Assembly: GCA_949752795.1 (NCBI GenBank)
Contig: OX457056.1
Location: 202,121,654 to 202,185,653 of the forward strand
DNA length: 64,000 nucleotides
DNA from: Hyperoodon ampullatus
Taxonomy: Eukaryota; Chordata; Mammalia; Artiodactyla; Ziphiidae
Direction: 5' to 3'
The position numbers and the translations under genes are program-made. Shown here piece after piece: positions 23,706 to 35,559 of this stretch. Every line of letters begins with the position of its first letter. The stretch's first letter is position 1. The notes beneath the pieces are model-generated. The model did no database searches. It saw only the letters and a program-made list of their open reading frames with translations, and was not told the DNA's origin.

Positions 23706-26700
23706 AAAACAATCATCTACTACTTCACAGGACTAGCATTTTTTATTTGTTTGTTTAACCCACCAATATCCAAGTTAGGGTTCTTATCAAACTCCTATTC
23801 AAAGTAATTCCTTGTCTCTGTCCACCTCCCCAATGCCACATTCCTCCTGTGCGTGCGCGCGCACGCACACACACACACCCTCCTTTCAGGTCAAAAGCCT
23901 TCCTAGAGAAAAGTCTAGGAACAAATTGCACTGGTTGCACCGTACCCCGGCCCTTTTCCCCTTCCCCAACATCATCATACACTAAATGCACCTCAGTTCT
24001 GTCTAGAAAACCCCCTTGCCAGGCAGCAGAGAGACTTCCAGTTAGCCTACAGCCTCTCAGCTGAGACCACCAACAAAGAAGTTCACGAATGTCAACTGGG
24101 GGCACAGGCAATATCTCTCTTTGCCGAGGAGAAACTGGACAGAGCCTCCAGCATCATTCCCCAAAGGTGACAGCCGGGGTCGAGTGAAGACTGTGAAAAT
24201 TGTACAAGGGCTGGGGGAGAAAATATAATGTAAGGAATGATTTGGAATCAGGGGCAGGAGGAGGCGGAGGCATGAACTGGCTGACCCCAAATGTCTTTTC
24301 CATCTCTAACTCCTATGATTCTTTGACCTCCAATTTTGTGCTGCGAACAAGGAATGGAAAGTCAACAGACATGGTGATGTTTTGAAAGAGCCTGGCAGTC
24401 TGCTCTTGTCATTTAGTGGCCTTTGCATGTATTTTTTAAGGTGTCTCCAAGCCCTGTCTTCATTTCACAGTTGTCACCTTTCTCAACAATTTGAGCTCAT
24501 GTCAAACACCAAAAAAGAAGGAGAAGAAGAAAGAATGTACTGGCAATTAATTGTCGGCTAAAGAGGGGCAGGCACAAAGGCCCATTGGGTGGCCCAGACT
24601 CCCAGGGAGGGCAATGTGGACAATTTGGATATAAGGAAGAACTAACTCAAAGTTGAGACAAAGGAGCCAAACCTCTAACAAGAGATAAATTCTTTCTCCA
24701 GATAGTCTCATAGTCAGTTTTAGATACAGTTCAAACCTTTACATGATTCAAGATTCATAAACATATTCTTAATTAGCATAACCATCTTGCTTCTACTGAT
24801 TACACCTGGAGTTCCATCTGAAAGCGGTTCAAATCTGGGCAAGATTGCTGAATAGAAAGGACTTTCCTCAAGGATAAACCAAATCTTTGGATTCTCAACC
24901 TCATCTGATGGTTGACACACACACCTGAGATAAATTCTGGAGTTTATCAAAAATCTGTTTCTGTAGATCAGAGTGGGGGGCATGTCAATTTTCACTGGAA
25001 ATTCAGAACTCAACTTTTTCCTCATTTTTCCAAACAGCCAATCTCGTCTTAAATTTTCAAAATTTATTGGAGCCTGGCCTCAAGAAGAGTCTACCTGAAA
25101 GTCTCCCTATTCCATGGTTATAAGTAAGGACCAGAAACTAATCCAATGTCAGAGTCAATCCAGAGTTAAGGTTAAGTTGTCACACAAAGGTAATTCTTTT
25201 CTATGTAAAACACTCAAAAATAATTTTTTAAAAAATGTGTATGCTTCATCAGTAACCTCACTGCCAGTTTGATTTCAAGCAGCTCAAGCACAATCTCTAC
25301 CTAAGGTGAAACGGCTAGACACAGAAAACTGAAACTAAGAAAACTGAGAGTATTGAAGTATTTTCAGAGATTTCATTCAAAATAAATTGTTTATCTTGTA
25401 GATTATGAGGACTTTGGATTTCTCCATGATTCTGCCTTGAAAGCTAGGAAATCATCCCCTACTATTCAAGTTTTACAAGACTGGAAAGGATATAAGCAGC
25501 TTCCATATTCTCACAGTCTTGGAGGAAAAGGCCTCTTGCATTCCTCCAGTTTGCATTTGGAGGTACTGACTGTACTAGACCATTTCCTGCTTCCACAGGT
25601 GTATTGTTTCATTTATTTTAAACACGTAAACTGAACTCACTTTTATTAACTCACAAAACCATTAAAAATAAGGCCTTTCCAAAACAGTTGAAGATAAATA
25701 CATCCATATAAGAAACCTTTCAATGAACCAGAGAACAAGTAAGTGACTGCTTCCTAGGTAAGGCAGAAAGGTGAAGGAGAGAGCCAAAGCTACTTTAAGT
25801 TGCTAATTGTTTTCTGAAAATCACTGTTTAGGCCCTAAAAGTAACCAGTGAGCAATGCCTTCTCTGTTCAGAGTTAGGAAACTTTATGCTTTCTGGGTCA
25901 AAAAAATGCTCTTAGGTGCAATCATTTTAAAACAAACAAACACACTCTGCTTATCTGTGTCCATCTCACCACTCTGGACGTTAATCATCACTGAAATAGA
26001 TACCCCATTCCCCTGGCCTCAAAGAGCTCCAAGCCTACTAGACCCTGGCTGAGGAATGAATGTACATGCCAGGGCAAACACCTCAGAGCCTGACTCCCTA
26101 AACACCTATTGTTAATTCTACGCAAATCTATCACAGGCAAATGCAAGAGAGCACCCAGGTAATGCTCAAAGGATATTTAAAATAAAATTCAAGTTTGAAA
26201 ACATACAGGACTTAATTTAGGAGGAAGAAGATGAAGACTGCAAAAGTATTTTTAAAAATAGATTTACATATATGGATATACTTTTTTCTTTCCATTCTTT
26301 GCTCTTGTTAATTTTACAGTATCAGAATTTACAAATAGCACCTTTGCTCTTCCACCTCTCATACTTTCTAACTTCTTGCATTTAGCCCACATTATAAACT
26401 GACGGAGTTAAATTTCACTGTTTTGTTCTTGAAGACTGAACTAGCTTAGTTTTGCCCCTACTGTTCAGGAAAAACTTAAAAGACTGCTATATGAAACATT
26501 TCCTTGATTTTTATATTAAAGATATTTCTATTCCCCCAGGCTTCATTAAACTTTCAAATAAAACTGATTTTAAACCAGATGACTGACTCAAGCTGTCTTT
26601 GTGTCCACTTAAAAAAGAAGTTCAGGATACCTACCAGTGCTCACTGTTTGGGCAGGAGGCCTAAAGGGAAGCAAATTATTTGTTTGTGGTTTTAAAGTGG

Positions 26701-26950
26701 CCAAAATGCCTTCAAGCACAAGTATAGACCATTAACAAATCACAAGGAACCAAAGCAGTTCATCTTACTCAACAAAGCTATGATCAGTTAGGAACAGCCA
26801 AACTGAATGGGACTTGCCCTGGGCCGGAAGGTCAGTAAATCTTACTTTGTGTTTCCGAGAATTCATGAGGCTCTTCGGCAGGGAGTGCAGACCCCAAAGC
26901 CCACAGGTTCTGCTGTCATGTTGCAAACATTCAGGACAGGTGAGAGAAGC
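23706..26950 (-). other. Intron 1 segment without recognised genes
   Basis: Mostly unique sequence. The 24420-24620 part (GCATGTATTTTTTAAGG, GGCAATTAATTGTCGGC) is repeat-free and palindrome-bearing, hence a weak regulatory candidate. Confidence 0.45.
23849..23878 (+). repeat. Alternating purine-pyrimidine tract
   Basis: TGTGCGTGCGCGCGCACGCA then (CA)n. This is a potential Z-DNA-forming run with a palindromic centre. Confidence 0.85.
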
Positions 26951-26952
26951 TA

Positions 26953-26953
26953 T

Positions 26954-27021
<68 letters not shown>

Positions 27022-27050
27022 GCGTGTGCGTGTGTGTGTGTGTGTGTGTT
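26953..27050 (+). repeat. Long (TG)n microsatellite with (TGTGCG) interruptions
   Basis: About 98 bp of TG repeat, with three CG-containing interruptions around 27017-27030. Long open frames called here on both strands are artefacts of the repeat. Confidence 0.97.
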
Positions 27051-27154
27051 CTCCCCCACCTCCTGTCTTTAGGCAGCATCTCCAAGTCAAACCATCTTCA
27101 CTTTTGCTATATAGACTGACTAGAGGAGAAGCCAAGCAATTAAAACGTTCCATT

Positions 27155-27300
27155 TTACACCAATTTATTGAGTGCCTACTATGTGCTGAACACTGTGCTA
27201 TCACTTACACATCACAACATTTAAGTCTCATTTTACTGGATATGTTATTCCCATTGTTTATAGATGATAAAACTCCGGGGCAGTGAAGTTGTGTGGCTTC
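27155..27300 (-). repeat. MIR SINE, minus orientation
   Basis: TTTATTGAGTGCCTACTATG, then AACACTGTGCTATC and GATGATAAAACTCCGGGGC follow the reverse MIR order. Confidence 0.8.
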
Positions 27301-28089
27301 TGATAAAATGCAGTTTTGTGTTGTGCTTATAAAAACTTATCCTACTGTCCAGTGTGCAGTTAATTAGCCCAAAATATGAACTACAGCCCTGCCACTATAC
27401 AAGCAGCCGTACGTTCATTGAACTTTGGGCCCAAGCTCCCTGATGCCCTAAGAGGGCTGGGGTACATGCCATCTCCCTCCAGGGATGACAAACACCTCTC
27501 TTGGTGGCTTATCACATCTCTGCAGCTGTCCAAAAACAGACCACACTGGTAAAGATTCTCTCCACCTGCTGTAACACGCATAGCTTTTCCCCTCAACTCA
27601 GAAAACACGAGCAGTGACCCTGCTCTTTATCAAGTGCTGTGGTAAAACAACTTCCCTAGAAAGTTGGAGATACCACATCCTAGGACATAGGCAAGAAATC
27701 AAAACACACATGGCTAATAAGTAATAAAGCCAAATCACTTGGCAGTCTCAAAGCACTTTATACTATAAACTCATTTTCATTTTGTTATTATTGCTTACAG
27801 AATGCACACTCATTCACATTATCTCTCTTTTAGAGCATTTGAAAAGGAAAGAAAAATAAACATAAATTCTTTCATTTGTTCATTCAATCTCTATAAACAA
27901 GAAAGCCAAATTTTGCCATGGCTGACTTGGGTTTCGGGCATTTTAGACAACTTCTCTTCTAGGTCAACTGACATGTTCTTTGAAAGAGTTTTTCTTACAA
28001 AAAATGAAGGTAATAAGACTTGCATGCCCCCCAGATCCCAAGGAATCATTATCATCAACAACAAAATCATACTAGAAACAATAAAAGTT

Positions 28090-29640
28090 AAAATTATCAG
28101 GTTCAAAATTTCCAAAAGATTGTAGCAATCCTGGCCATCATTAATAATACCCAACTGGAAAACATACTGAAAAAGAGATTGCATTCACAATAAAAACAAA
28201 ATGAATAGCGTATTTAGGAATACTTAGGAATAAGTGTAACAACAGACACGTAGAAACCTTATAGTGAAAACCACAGAAACTTTTGAAAAGGCACAGAATT
28301 TCTTTTTTTTGTTGTTGGGGTGTTGAGTGAGAGTGAAGACGTCACACACATACAAATACAACAAGGATAATCTAAACCTAACAGATATTAGACTGTCAAA
28401 AGGCAGCAATATTTAAAATAGAATGGAAATGGAAAAATACATCAGTGGAACAAAATGGATAGTTCAGATATAGATCCAATATATATACATATATAATATG
28501 TATGTATGTGTGACTGTATATACACATAGCTATATAAACTTAATATCTGGCAAAGTAAGCTTTCTAAAACAAAATTTTTTTGTCTTTCTAAAGGGAAAGA
28601 CAAGAATTATTTAACAAAAAGTGTAGTGGTAACTAGGTAGCTGTTTAGAAAAAAAGAAGGTTGAACTCACCCCTTATACCAAAACAAAAGTGATATTAAT
28701 GAAGGTGTTAACTATTTTTAAAAATCAAATTTTAGGAAGACCAACAGAATATCAGAGAAGACTTATCAGGTCTGTGGAGAAATCATAAATTTCTCGGTTT
28801 GCAGAGGTGGGGGAGACTTAAAAATCACACAAAAACTTACAGATTCTGATATATTTAAATGTAAAACTTCTATAGGCTAAAAACAGTGAAGTAAAAAGAA
28901 CAAACTGGGAAAAATATAATATTTGCATCAAAGATGACATACTAGAGCCTAATATCTATGACCCACAAGGACTGGAATCCTTTATAACAGTAACTTCAGG
29001 ACCCCAATAATAAATGTGCAAAGGCTAGGAAAAGACAATCTCACGGGTGAAACAAACACAGGGGAAAATATTTATGCTGGTCAGTGGTAAAGGAATGCAA
29101 AATAACAAAATTTTGAGATACTATTGTATGTCCACTAACATAGCAAAGATTTTTTAAATTCTTACATGAAATTGGCTTAATAATTTGTTGCTATTGTCAC
29201 TGTAACTTGGTACAACACCTTTTTAGAAACCATAACCTTTGATCCAGTAATGCCAATATTGAGAATTTATCCAAAGGAACCAATTCAAAAAGACATATGT
29301 ATTATACAGTATGTGACATATCTCAATAAAGCTGCTACCAAAAAGTGCACTAAATTATTCATTTCCTTGTTATCTGTGATAGCAAAAAGATGCATACAAC
29401 CTGAAAGTCTAATATTAGAGGAATGTTTTTAATCTCACGGTACAGCCCACAAACATTTATTATGTACCTATTCTGTTAGGATCAGTAGGATAGCAACTAA
29501 GAGGAGGAAGAAGTGTGCAAATGAAAAGTAATTTTTAAAACTGAATAGTTATCTAGAGGTGGTGGTATTATAGCTTTTTATGTTTTAAACCAACTTTCTT
29601 TAATGTTGCTATACTGTATTAGAACTACCTTTTTTCTTTT
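28090..29640 (+). mobile_element. Ancient, fragmented L1
   Basis: L1 ORF2-like segments in plus orientation, e.g. AGATATAGATCCAATATATA (about 28470), CATACTAGAGCCTAATATCT (about 28938) and TGAGATACTATTGTATGTCC (about 29115), with a 3' end near 29600. Frames are lost. Confidence 0.55.
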
Positions 29641-30179
29641 TTAACCCAAATTGGATGGAGTTAGGTGCAACCTGAAAGCTTTTACTCCCCCAATTCCACA
29701 CTTTTTTTTTCCCCCTCCCTATTAACTGCTTACATGGTTAAGTTTTTCATTCACAGGTCTCAGATCCTACCAAGTACAGGCCAAATTACAATACCACGCC
29801 TTCGTGTATAGTCTATACTGTACTCATCCAACCCCCTGCCATAAGCAGGCACCCTTTTTTGTGTCATTCTGCCTCCATCAAGTCATAATATGGTTGACAC
29901 TTGGACCAAGGGCCTTCTTTTGGGGTGTGAACTCTTTTCTCCATATTCGATTTTATCCACGCCCTGAAGCTTAACAACCCTTGGAAGGGGGTGAGAGGGT
30001 GAATGTCCACAAAAACGTCCTGAAAGGCCACATAGTGGATATGGGTCCTACACCTGGACGGGAGGAGGCCTCTAAAGCCACAGACCAGCCGGGCTCCTCT
30101 GGAGCTGAGGAACCCAGGCGGTCAACGTCTGAGAAAAGACACAATTAAAAGCTGACGGGAGTGCTTAAGATGGCTAATT
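29641..30179 (-). other. Start of intron 1, low-repeat
   Basis: Adjacent to the CpG island. No transposon was recognised. The interval contains a TC-rich run near 29700. Confidence 0.5.
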
Positions 30180-30413
30180 GTCAGGAGCCGCCCACGGGGA
30201 GGGTGCTGACTGAGGGATGCTGTTGGGAGGCCTCCTCGGATGGGGGCCTCTGAGAGGAGCAGGGTGCTCGGGGAGGGATCGACGGAGGCCGGGTCCGGGC
30301 CTCGGAATTCGGGGTGCGACACAGCCCCAGGCCGACCAGGCCGCGGCGCCCCGCCCTTTCCCGGGACGCGGGCCGGCCCGGGGCGGGGAGCGGGTGGGCG
30401 AGCGGGCGCTTAC

Positions 30414-30661
30414 AGGTCGGTGCCGAGACGCGTGAAGCCGGAGTTGAGCGAGGCCCGGGCTATCCGGCGCCAGAGCAGGTCGCAGTTGGTGAAGCGCCGC
30501 AGCCAGCGGCACACCTGAGCCAGGCGGCCGAGGGCCTGCATGTCCAGGTAGGAACAGATGAGCAGCAGCAGCTCCTCCGGCAGGCGCAGGAGGGCGGGCC
30601 CCGCGGCGGGGCGGCAGGCAGGCTCCCGGGCTCCCGCCTCTTCCTCAGCCGCCGCCGCCAT
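30414..30661 (-). CDS. FBXW4: FBXW4 exon 1 (coding part): N-terminus and F-box
   Basis: It encodes residues 1-82 plus two bases of codon 83 (Leu). The start is MAAAAEEEAGAREP; the F-box spans about residues 25-66 with the hallmark LPEELLLLICSYLD, then LGRLAQVCRWLRRF and LLWRRIAR. The F-box recruits SKP1 of the SCF ubiquitin ligase. I chose the ATG at 30661-30659 because it matches the known family start and has a strong Kozak context (G at -3, G at +4). The exon ends at 30414 and is followed by a GTAAGC donor. The Glu-rich N-terminal run seems about four residues shorter than I remember for human. The frame stays open for a further 238 codons upstream (see the extension entry), so an N-terminally longer form cannot be excluded. 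The exon sits in a CpG island. Confidence 0.95.
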
Positions 30662-31375
30662 GGCCGCCCCTGTACCAGCGAGGCGGCCCCAAGCCTGACC
30701 CCCTCGTCCCTGTGCTCTCGCCGGCCTGGCGTCCTCCCGCTGTCCAGTTCTGACCCTCCACTCCTCCTCCTTCCCATCATATCTGCCTTTAGCCTCCTTC
30801 CGCGCCCCTGCGCTCCCCTCATCTCCCCTGACGATCCTTCTCGCCCCTTCCTCTACGCTTCCGCCTCCCTCTCCTACCTTTCCCAAGCCTGCCCTCTCTC
30901 CCGCCTCGGCCCCCAGCCCCGCTGCCTCCTTCGCCTGTGGCGGCTGCGGCTTCCCTTCCGCCCCGCTTCCTCTTCCGCCTTGCCCTGCTCCTGCTTTCCC
31001 CTTCCCCTTCCCTTTCCTCCGCTTTCCCCTCGCGGCTCTCCCTTCCTGCAGTTTCCTCGTCTCCCCGCTCTCGCCCTCGCCGGGCCCGCCGTTCCCGGGG
31101 GGCCCTAAGCCGCCCTGGCTGCCCATGAGCGGCCGCGGAGCCGGCCCGACGCGGAGCCAAGCCCGAGCCGCCGCCACCGCCGCCGCCGCCGCCCCAGGAG
31201 GAGGCGACACCATGTCGGACCGGGTCACATGGGGCGGCGCGGGCCGAAGCCTGGGCCCGCCCCTCACACCCGCGGCCGTGGAGCGGCTTCGGGGTGCGGG
31301 CCAAGACTGGGGAGATGCCCCCTCCCACGCCCCAGGCCGCCCGGAGCGTGTGCAGGAAGCGCAGCTTGCGTTCAT
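30662..31375 (-). other. FBXW4: In-frame open extension upstream of the FBXW4 start / 5' leader
   Basis: The 238 codons directly upstream of the canonical ATG are open in the same frame and end at an in-frame TAG immediately before an ATG at 31375. That distal ATG has a weak Kozak context. A second in-frame ATG at 31213 (reading MVSPPPG) has a strong context (G at -3, G at +4). The predicted extension is low-complexity, rich in Gly, Ala, Arg, Lys and Glu. A long open frame is not surprising in such GC-rich DNA, where stop codons are rare. It may be plain 5' leader or, if transcription starts far enough upstream, a longer N-terminal isoform. The sequence alone does not decide. Confidence 0.45.
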
Positions 31376-31837
31376 CTAGCATGCGAGGCCCGCCGAGCGC
31401 CTGGCTAAGGCCGCGAGAGGAGCTTCCGCATTCAAGAAGCACTTAGTTCTAGCCCCTGCCCTCAAGAAGCACACACTTGGGTGGCCTTCCCCCTCTGGTA
31501 GCCCTCCTCTACTTCGGCTGATGCCTCGCTTCCACAGGCCACGTACCAGGGCCCCACGAACTGCATCCCTAGAAGTAGGCCGGGTTCTCACACGGGGTGT
31601 AAACCACAGTCCTAGCAATGAGCTGGCATTTTAGGCGTTTGGGGAGGTTGCAATCCTCTAGATCCTGAATCCATAACTCCCCAGTCATGTATCAGCAAGT
31701 GTTAAAGCTATTAGTCACCACGCAAGGGCAAGTGGATTCTCCAAGGTCATCCAGGAGCCCTTTCCCACACCACCGATTGCATTCACAAGGCCACCAATTT
31801 GAAGCTAGAGCTTAGAAGAATCTACTGAAGTCTAGAC

Positions 31838-32126
31838 ATGCTGTCCTGCACAGGCCCCTCTAGTCACACGTGGCTTTGGGGCATTGGAAATGTGACTAGT
31901 CCAAATCGAGGTGTGCTGTGTGAAAAACCCACCAGATTTTGAAGACTTATAAAAGAAAAAGAATGTGAACTATCTTATTAATAGTTTTATATTAATTACA
32001 TATTGAAGTGATAAGATTTTTGATACACTGGCCTAAATATACTTTAATGTAACTGCTAGAAAGGTTAAAATTTTACATGTGACTTGAATTTGTGGCCCAC
32101 ATTATTTTTTCTACTGGACAGCATTG
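31838..32126. mobile_element. hAT-like non-autonomous DNA transposon
   Basis: Ends are inverted: ATGCTGTCC at 31839-31847 and GGACAGCAT at 32116-32124. Internal segments ATTGGAAATGTGACTAGTCC and GATTTTGAAGACTTATAAAA match a widespread mammalian element. I am sure of the repeat type but not of its exact family. Confidence 0.65.
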
Positions 32127-32394
32127 GGGGAGGCAGTAAGATTGGGAAGTGGGGGAGGAATATGCCTATCCCTGTCTGTATCCTGTACCCCAAATCCTAA
32201 CAGGATTTGAGGGTTTTATTTTGTATTTACATCTTAAGATCCATTTTCAGAAGCAAGAATGAATGAGAAATCGACTCTGGAAATTATTCAACACCCAGCA
32301 TAGGCAAGGAGAGACAGGAGAGCAACGACATTGCATTATGTCACTGCAGAAGCATCATGTAACAAGGTCAGACCGGAATCTGGCTTTGCCCTAG

Positions 32395-32570
32395 AATTAC
32401 TTTTTGATCTTAGCAAAACAACAACAAAAAACCCCACCTATCTTGGCCTTTTAGTGTTCTCAGTCTGTAGTGGAGATAATGCCTCTGCCTTACTTTCGAG
32501 GGATAAATGAGATGATCCCTGTAAAATGCTTTGAACTCCTCTAAGAAAATTCTCAATAATAGTTACAGGT
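32395..32570 (+). repeat. MIR SINE remnant
   Basis: CTGTAGTGGAGATAATGCCT, AGGGATAAATGAGATGATCC and TGTAAAATGCTTTGAACTCC follow MIR order. Confidence 0.65.
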
Positions 32571-33538
32571 CAAATCCTTTTACAAAAAATACCCTACAAA
32601 AGGAAGAAAAAAAAAAAAAGGTACAACAAAGGCTTTGTGTAGAAAAAGATTTCCAAACCCCAGCCAGTGGTTTACTTATTAAAAGCAATATTTGACACAT
32701 TTCAGTACAACTAAAGAATTTAGACCATCTCTTAGAAATCATTATAAAGAAATCTACTAATTTCATACTGTTAGAAGGCTGTTGAGGTAGGAAGGCTGAG
32801 TATTGAGGTAATATCATCAACTCAACACTTATTGATTTTGCTACAGTTGTGTACTGTGAGCCACTCTGAAAGGGAGAGATGACTATAGCGTATGGTTCCT
32901 ACATTTTATGTTCATATTTGTATTAAACACGTTTGTAATTTCTTACTGTCTATTTTTTAACCGTTCCTTTACACAGAGTAAAACTAAGTAGTTCATCCAC
33001 ACTGTACCTAGTTTTTAGTGGAAGACTTGAAAGCGCAAAAAATTATTTAATTAACCCAACATAAGTCAAGTCAGTATTAAAATCCACAATCACACAAATG
33101 CAACTTATTCTTTACCCCATGTTGCCCTCATTGTTGGAGAAATTAAACCATCATTTAAAATGATAAAATCACCATCTTCCACACCCAAACTGGAGATCAA
33201 GTGAACTGTTTAAGCTAGAATTTATGGTTTGCTGATTTACAAAATAAGCCAAGGTACTCACTAGGCAGAAAGGCAAAGCCAAAATGGAAAATTGGCATAT
33301 ATTCTATTATTTGGTGGTGATGTGTATCCCTAAATTCCTGAGCTTAAAAAAAAAAAAAAAACCCTACAGTTTAGTCTCAGCTCAGAGAAGCAGCTAGAAT
33401 TTTTCATCAACCCTCCCTCCCCCACAAAACAAAACAAATCCAATGTGGGGTTTAAACCAAACTTGGAAAAAACTACATCACAAAAAGCACTTTTAAAATT
33501 CTTTTTGGAGACAGGTTATTTTAAAAAATCAGCTGGAT
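32571..33538. other. Upstream flank of FBXW4 without recognised features
   Basis: AT-rich, with short A-runs. No gene was seen. Confidence 0.5.
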
Positions 33539-33664
33539 GGGAATTCCATGGCGGTCCAGTGGTTAGGACTCCATGCTTTCACTGCCAAGGGCTGGGTTTG
33601 ATCCCTGGTTGGGGAACTAAGATCCCACAAGCCTCATGGAATAGCCAAAAAAAAAAAAAAAAGG
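33539..33664 (+). mobile_element. Short tRNA-derived SINE
   Basis: Head GGGAATTCCATGGCGGTCCA, B-box GGGTTTGATCCC, A tail. Likely target-site duplication AAATCAGCTGG / AAATCAGGTGG, so boundaries are approximate. Confidence 0.85.
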
Positions 33665-34044
33665 ATAAAAATCAGGTGGGGCTGAAAAGATGGTTGGTAA
33701 CAAAAGTAAATGCATATCTTCATGGGGAACCTGAATAATGTTTTATTATCAAAGAAAATAGATAATGTTAATAGCCAGAAAAGAAAATAGAAAGAGTACA
33801 CTGGACTTCAAAACATCTTCCAGAAAAGTCATCAACTCCCTTGAAGTTCAAATCCAGGAACCAATCATAGTGAAATAATATGGGGGGGGGGTGAAATTTA
33901 CCTTGTTTTTATAAGGCATTTTATTTTAAATTTTTAAAATTTGCATACTAATAAGTAAACTGAAAACATTGGACTACTTTTAACTTAGAATGCCAAAAAC
34001 ATGGAATTCATAATATTTTAAAATATAAGACTCAATATGAGTTT

Positions 34045-34620
34045 TTTTCTTTTTTTCATTGAAGTATAGTTGATTTACAATATTAGTTTTAGACGTACAG
34101 CGTAGTGATTCAATATTTTTATATAATATATTTCACTTAAAGTTATTATAGAACTTCCCTGGTGGCACAGTGGTTAATAATCCGCCTGCCAGTGCAGGGA
34201 ACACAGGTTCGAGCCCTGGTCCGGGAAGATCCCACATGCCGCAGAGCAACTAAGCCCACATGCCACAACTACTGAAGCCCATGACCCTGGAGCCCGGGCT
34301 CCCCAACAAGAGAAGCCACCACGGTGAGAAGCCCGCACACCACAACCAAGAGTAGCTCCCACTCGCCGCAACTAGAGAAAGCTTGCGTGCAGCAAGGAGG
34401 ACCCAACACAGCCAAAAATAAATAAAATTAAATTTAAAAAAAAAACTTCCAAAAAAATAGTTATTATAAAATATTGCCTATATTCCCTATGCTGTATGAT
34501 ATATGAGACAATATGAATTTCACACTGGGAATTTAGAAATACTAATATTAGTTTACTTTTAGAATTTTTAAGTACAGATATAAAGTTCTTTGTGTATGTC
34601 CATGTAACTGACATGCATAG
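34045..34620 (-). mobile_element. L1 3' UTR fragment, minus, split by a SINE
   Basis: TCATTGAAGTATAGTTGATT and the following bases match the reverse of L1 3' UTRs seen elsewhere in the window. The element resumes after the SINE with ATATTGCCTATATTCCC. The right boundary is uncertain. Confidence 0.65.
34151..34458 (+). mobile_element. CHR-type SINE, long subfamily, inside the L1 fragment
   Basis: Target-site duplication AGTTATTATA at 34141-34150 and 34459-34468. Full head and tail. Confidence 0.9.
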
Positions 34621-34919
34621 TAGTGATTATTGTTGTAGGTAATGTATCATATATGTTTAAGACTGTGGAAAGGCTAGAATTGTGTGTTCCGTCCATTCTT
34701 ATAAACATAGGTGACAATCTCAGACAGGAGCCTGTTCCCACATCCAGCACTCCTGCACCCACATGCCCCTTAGGTAAGTCCTCAGGGCCCCAGCCTTTAA
34801 CTTTAAAGGCAGATTTAGTAGGGGAATTATTCTGAGGTGAATGAGAGAGAGTGAGATGATTTTATGAATGACAATTTTCAATGTCATACGTTGGCTCAGA
34901 CACTCACCATTATTCCTTT

Positions 34920-35160
34920 ATAATAATAATAGCTTATATTTATTGAGCACTTACTATATTTCAGGAACTATCATAAGAGCCTTCCATGTATTGTCTCATA
35001 TATTCATATCAACAACCACATAAGGAAGATACTATTAACCCATTACTATTAACCCAGAAGATGAAACTGAGGCCTATGGTCACGTTTCCTAAATGACAGA
35101 GCAGGTATCAAATCTAAACAGTCTAACCCCAAAGCTTGTACTCTGAACTGTGCCTTCACC
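34920..35160 (-). repeat. MIR SINE, minus orientation
   Basis: TTTATTGAGCACTTACTATA, then CATAAGGAAGATACTATTAA, GAAGATGAAACTGAGGCC. It carries a short internal tandem duplication of TACTATTAACCCA. Confidence 0.82.
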
Positions 35161-35559
35161 ATACACAGCAGAAAATGGAATAGGAATAAGGCATTGAATT
35201 CAAGGTCCTCTAGGATCCCTTACAACTAATATAGACACACCTAGTAATATACTTTACTTCTGACCATCAGGCAGGTCTGATATCTAAATAAAAGCTGCTT
35301 CAAAACAATTAAAGTAGATCCTGCATGTCTCAGTTACTTTTTAAGGGTTAACCATGTAGAACCTACAGCCTCTTATGCTTTTCATAATCTTTTTGCAAAA
35401 CTTTAAAAGGATTTGTAGGAACTAATATATCTTGCAAAAGAATATATAACTAAAGTTTAGTAATTCCTTCATTTTGCTTCAGCTTCAATTTCGTATGTTA
35501 AATTTAAGTAACAATGTGTGTATGGTATGTATTATGAGCCTTTTTTGTAAATTTGTCCC

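Larger units (their letters stand above)
1..31375 (-). other. FBXW4: FBXW4 transcription unit (5' part; truncated by the left window edge)
   Basis: The gene reads right to left. Five coding exons were found: 30661-30414, 14326-14231, 10964-10779, 10342-10210 and 3819-3725. Introns are about 16.1, 3.3, 0.44 and 6.4 kb, and intron 5 runs off the left edge. Phases chain without conflict: a 2-nt overhang after exons 1, 2, 3 and 5, and phase 0 after exon 4. Together they encode 252 complete residues plus 2 nt. The family protein is about 410 residues (from memory), so about 155 residues of WD40 propeller are outside the window. FBXW4 is an F-box/WD40 protein, expected to be a substrate receptor of an SCF (SKP1-CUL1-F-box) ubiquitin ligase; the F-box in exon 1 would bind SKP1 and the WD40 repeats would bind substrate. 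No frameshift or stop was seen in these exons, so the gene looks functional. The right boundary given is the start of the open frame, not a mapped transcription start. Confidence 0.93.
30180..31620. promoter_or_regulatory. FBXW4: CpG island with FBXW4 promoter and exon 1
   Basis: GC content and CpG density rise sharply here compared with the AT-rich flanks. The island covers the start of intron 1, exon 1 and about 1 kb upstream. No TATA box is placed sensibly for the gene, which fits a dispersed CpG-island promoter. Long overlapping open frames on both strands in this interval are consequences of the GC richness. A YY1-like AAGATGGC is at 30167-30174, about 240 bp inside intron 1. Confidence 0.85.

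Noticed and set aside
26807..27286. 159-codon open frame across the long TG tract
   Set aside because: It is mostly a Cys-Val repeat created by the microsatellite, with no homologous flanks.
30314..31108. 264-codon plus-strand open frame opposite FBXW4 exon 1
   Set aside because: GC-rich shadow frame in the CpG island; low complexity, no domain, no splice or poly(A) context.
30819..31442. 207-codon minus-strand frame in the CpG island
   Set aside because: It is out of frame with FBXW4, Arg/Gly-rich and low complexity.
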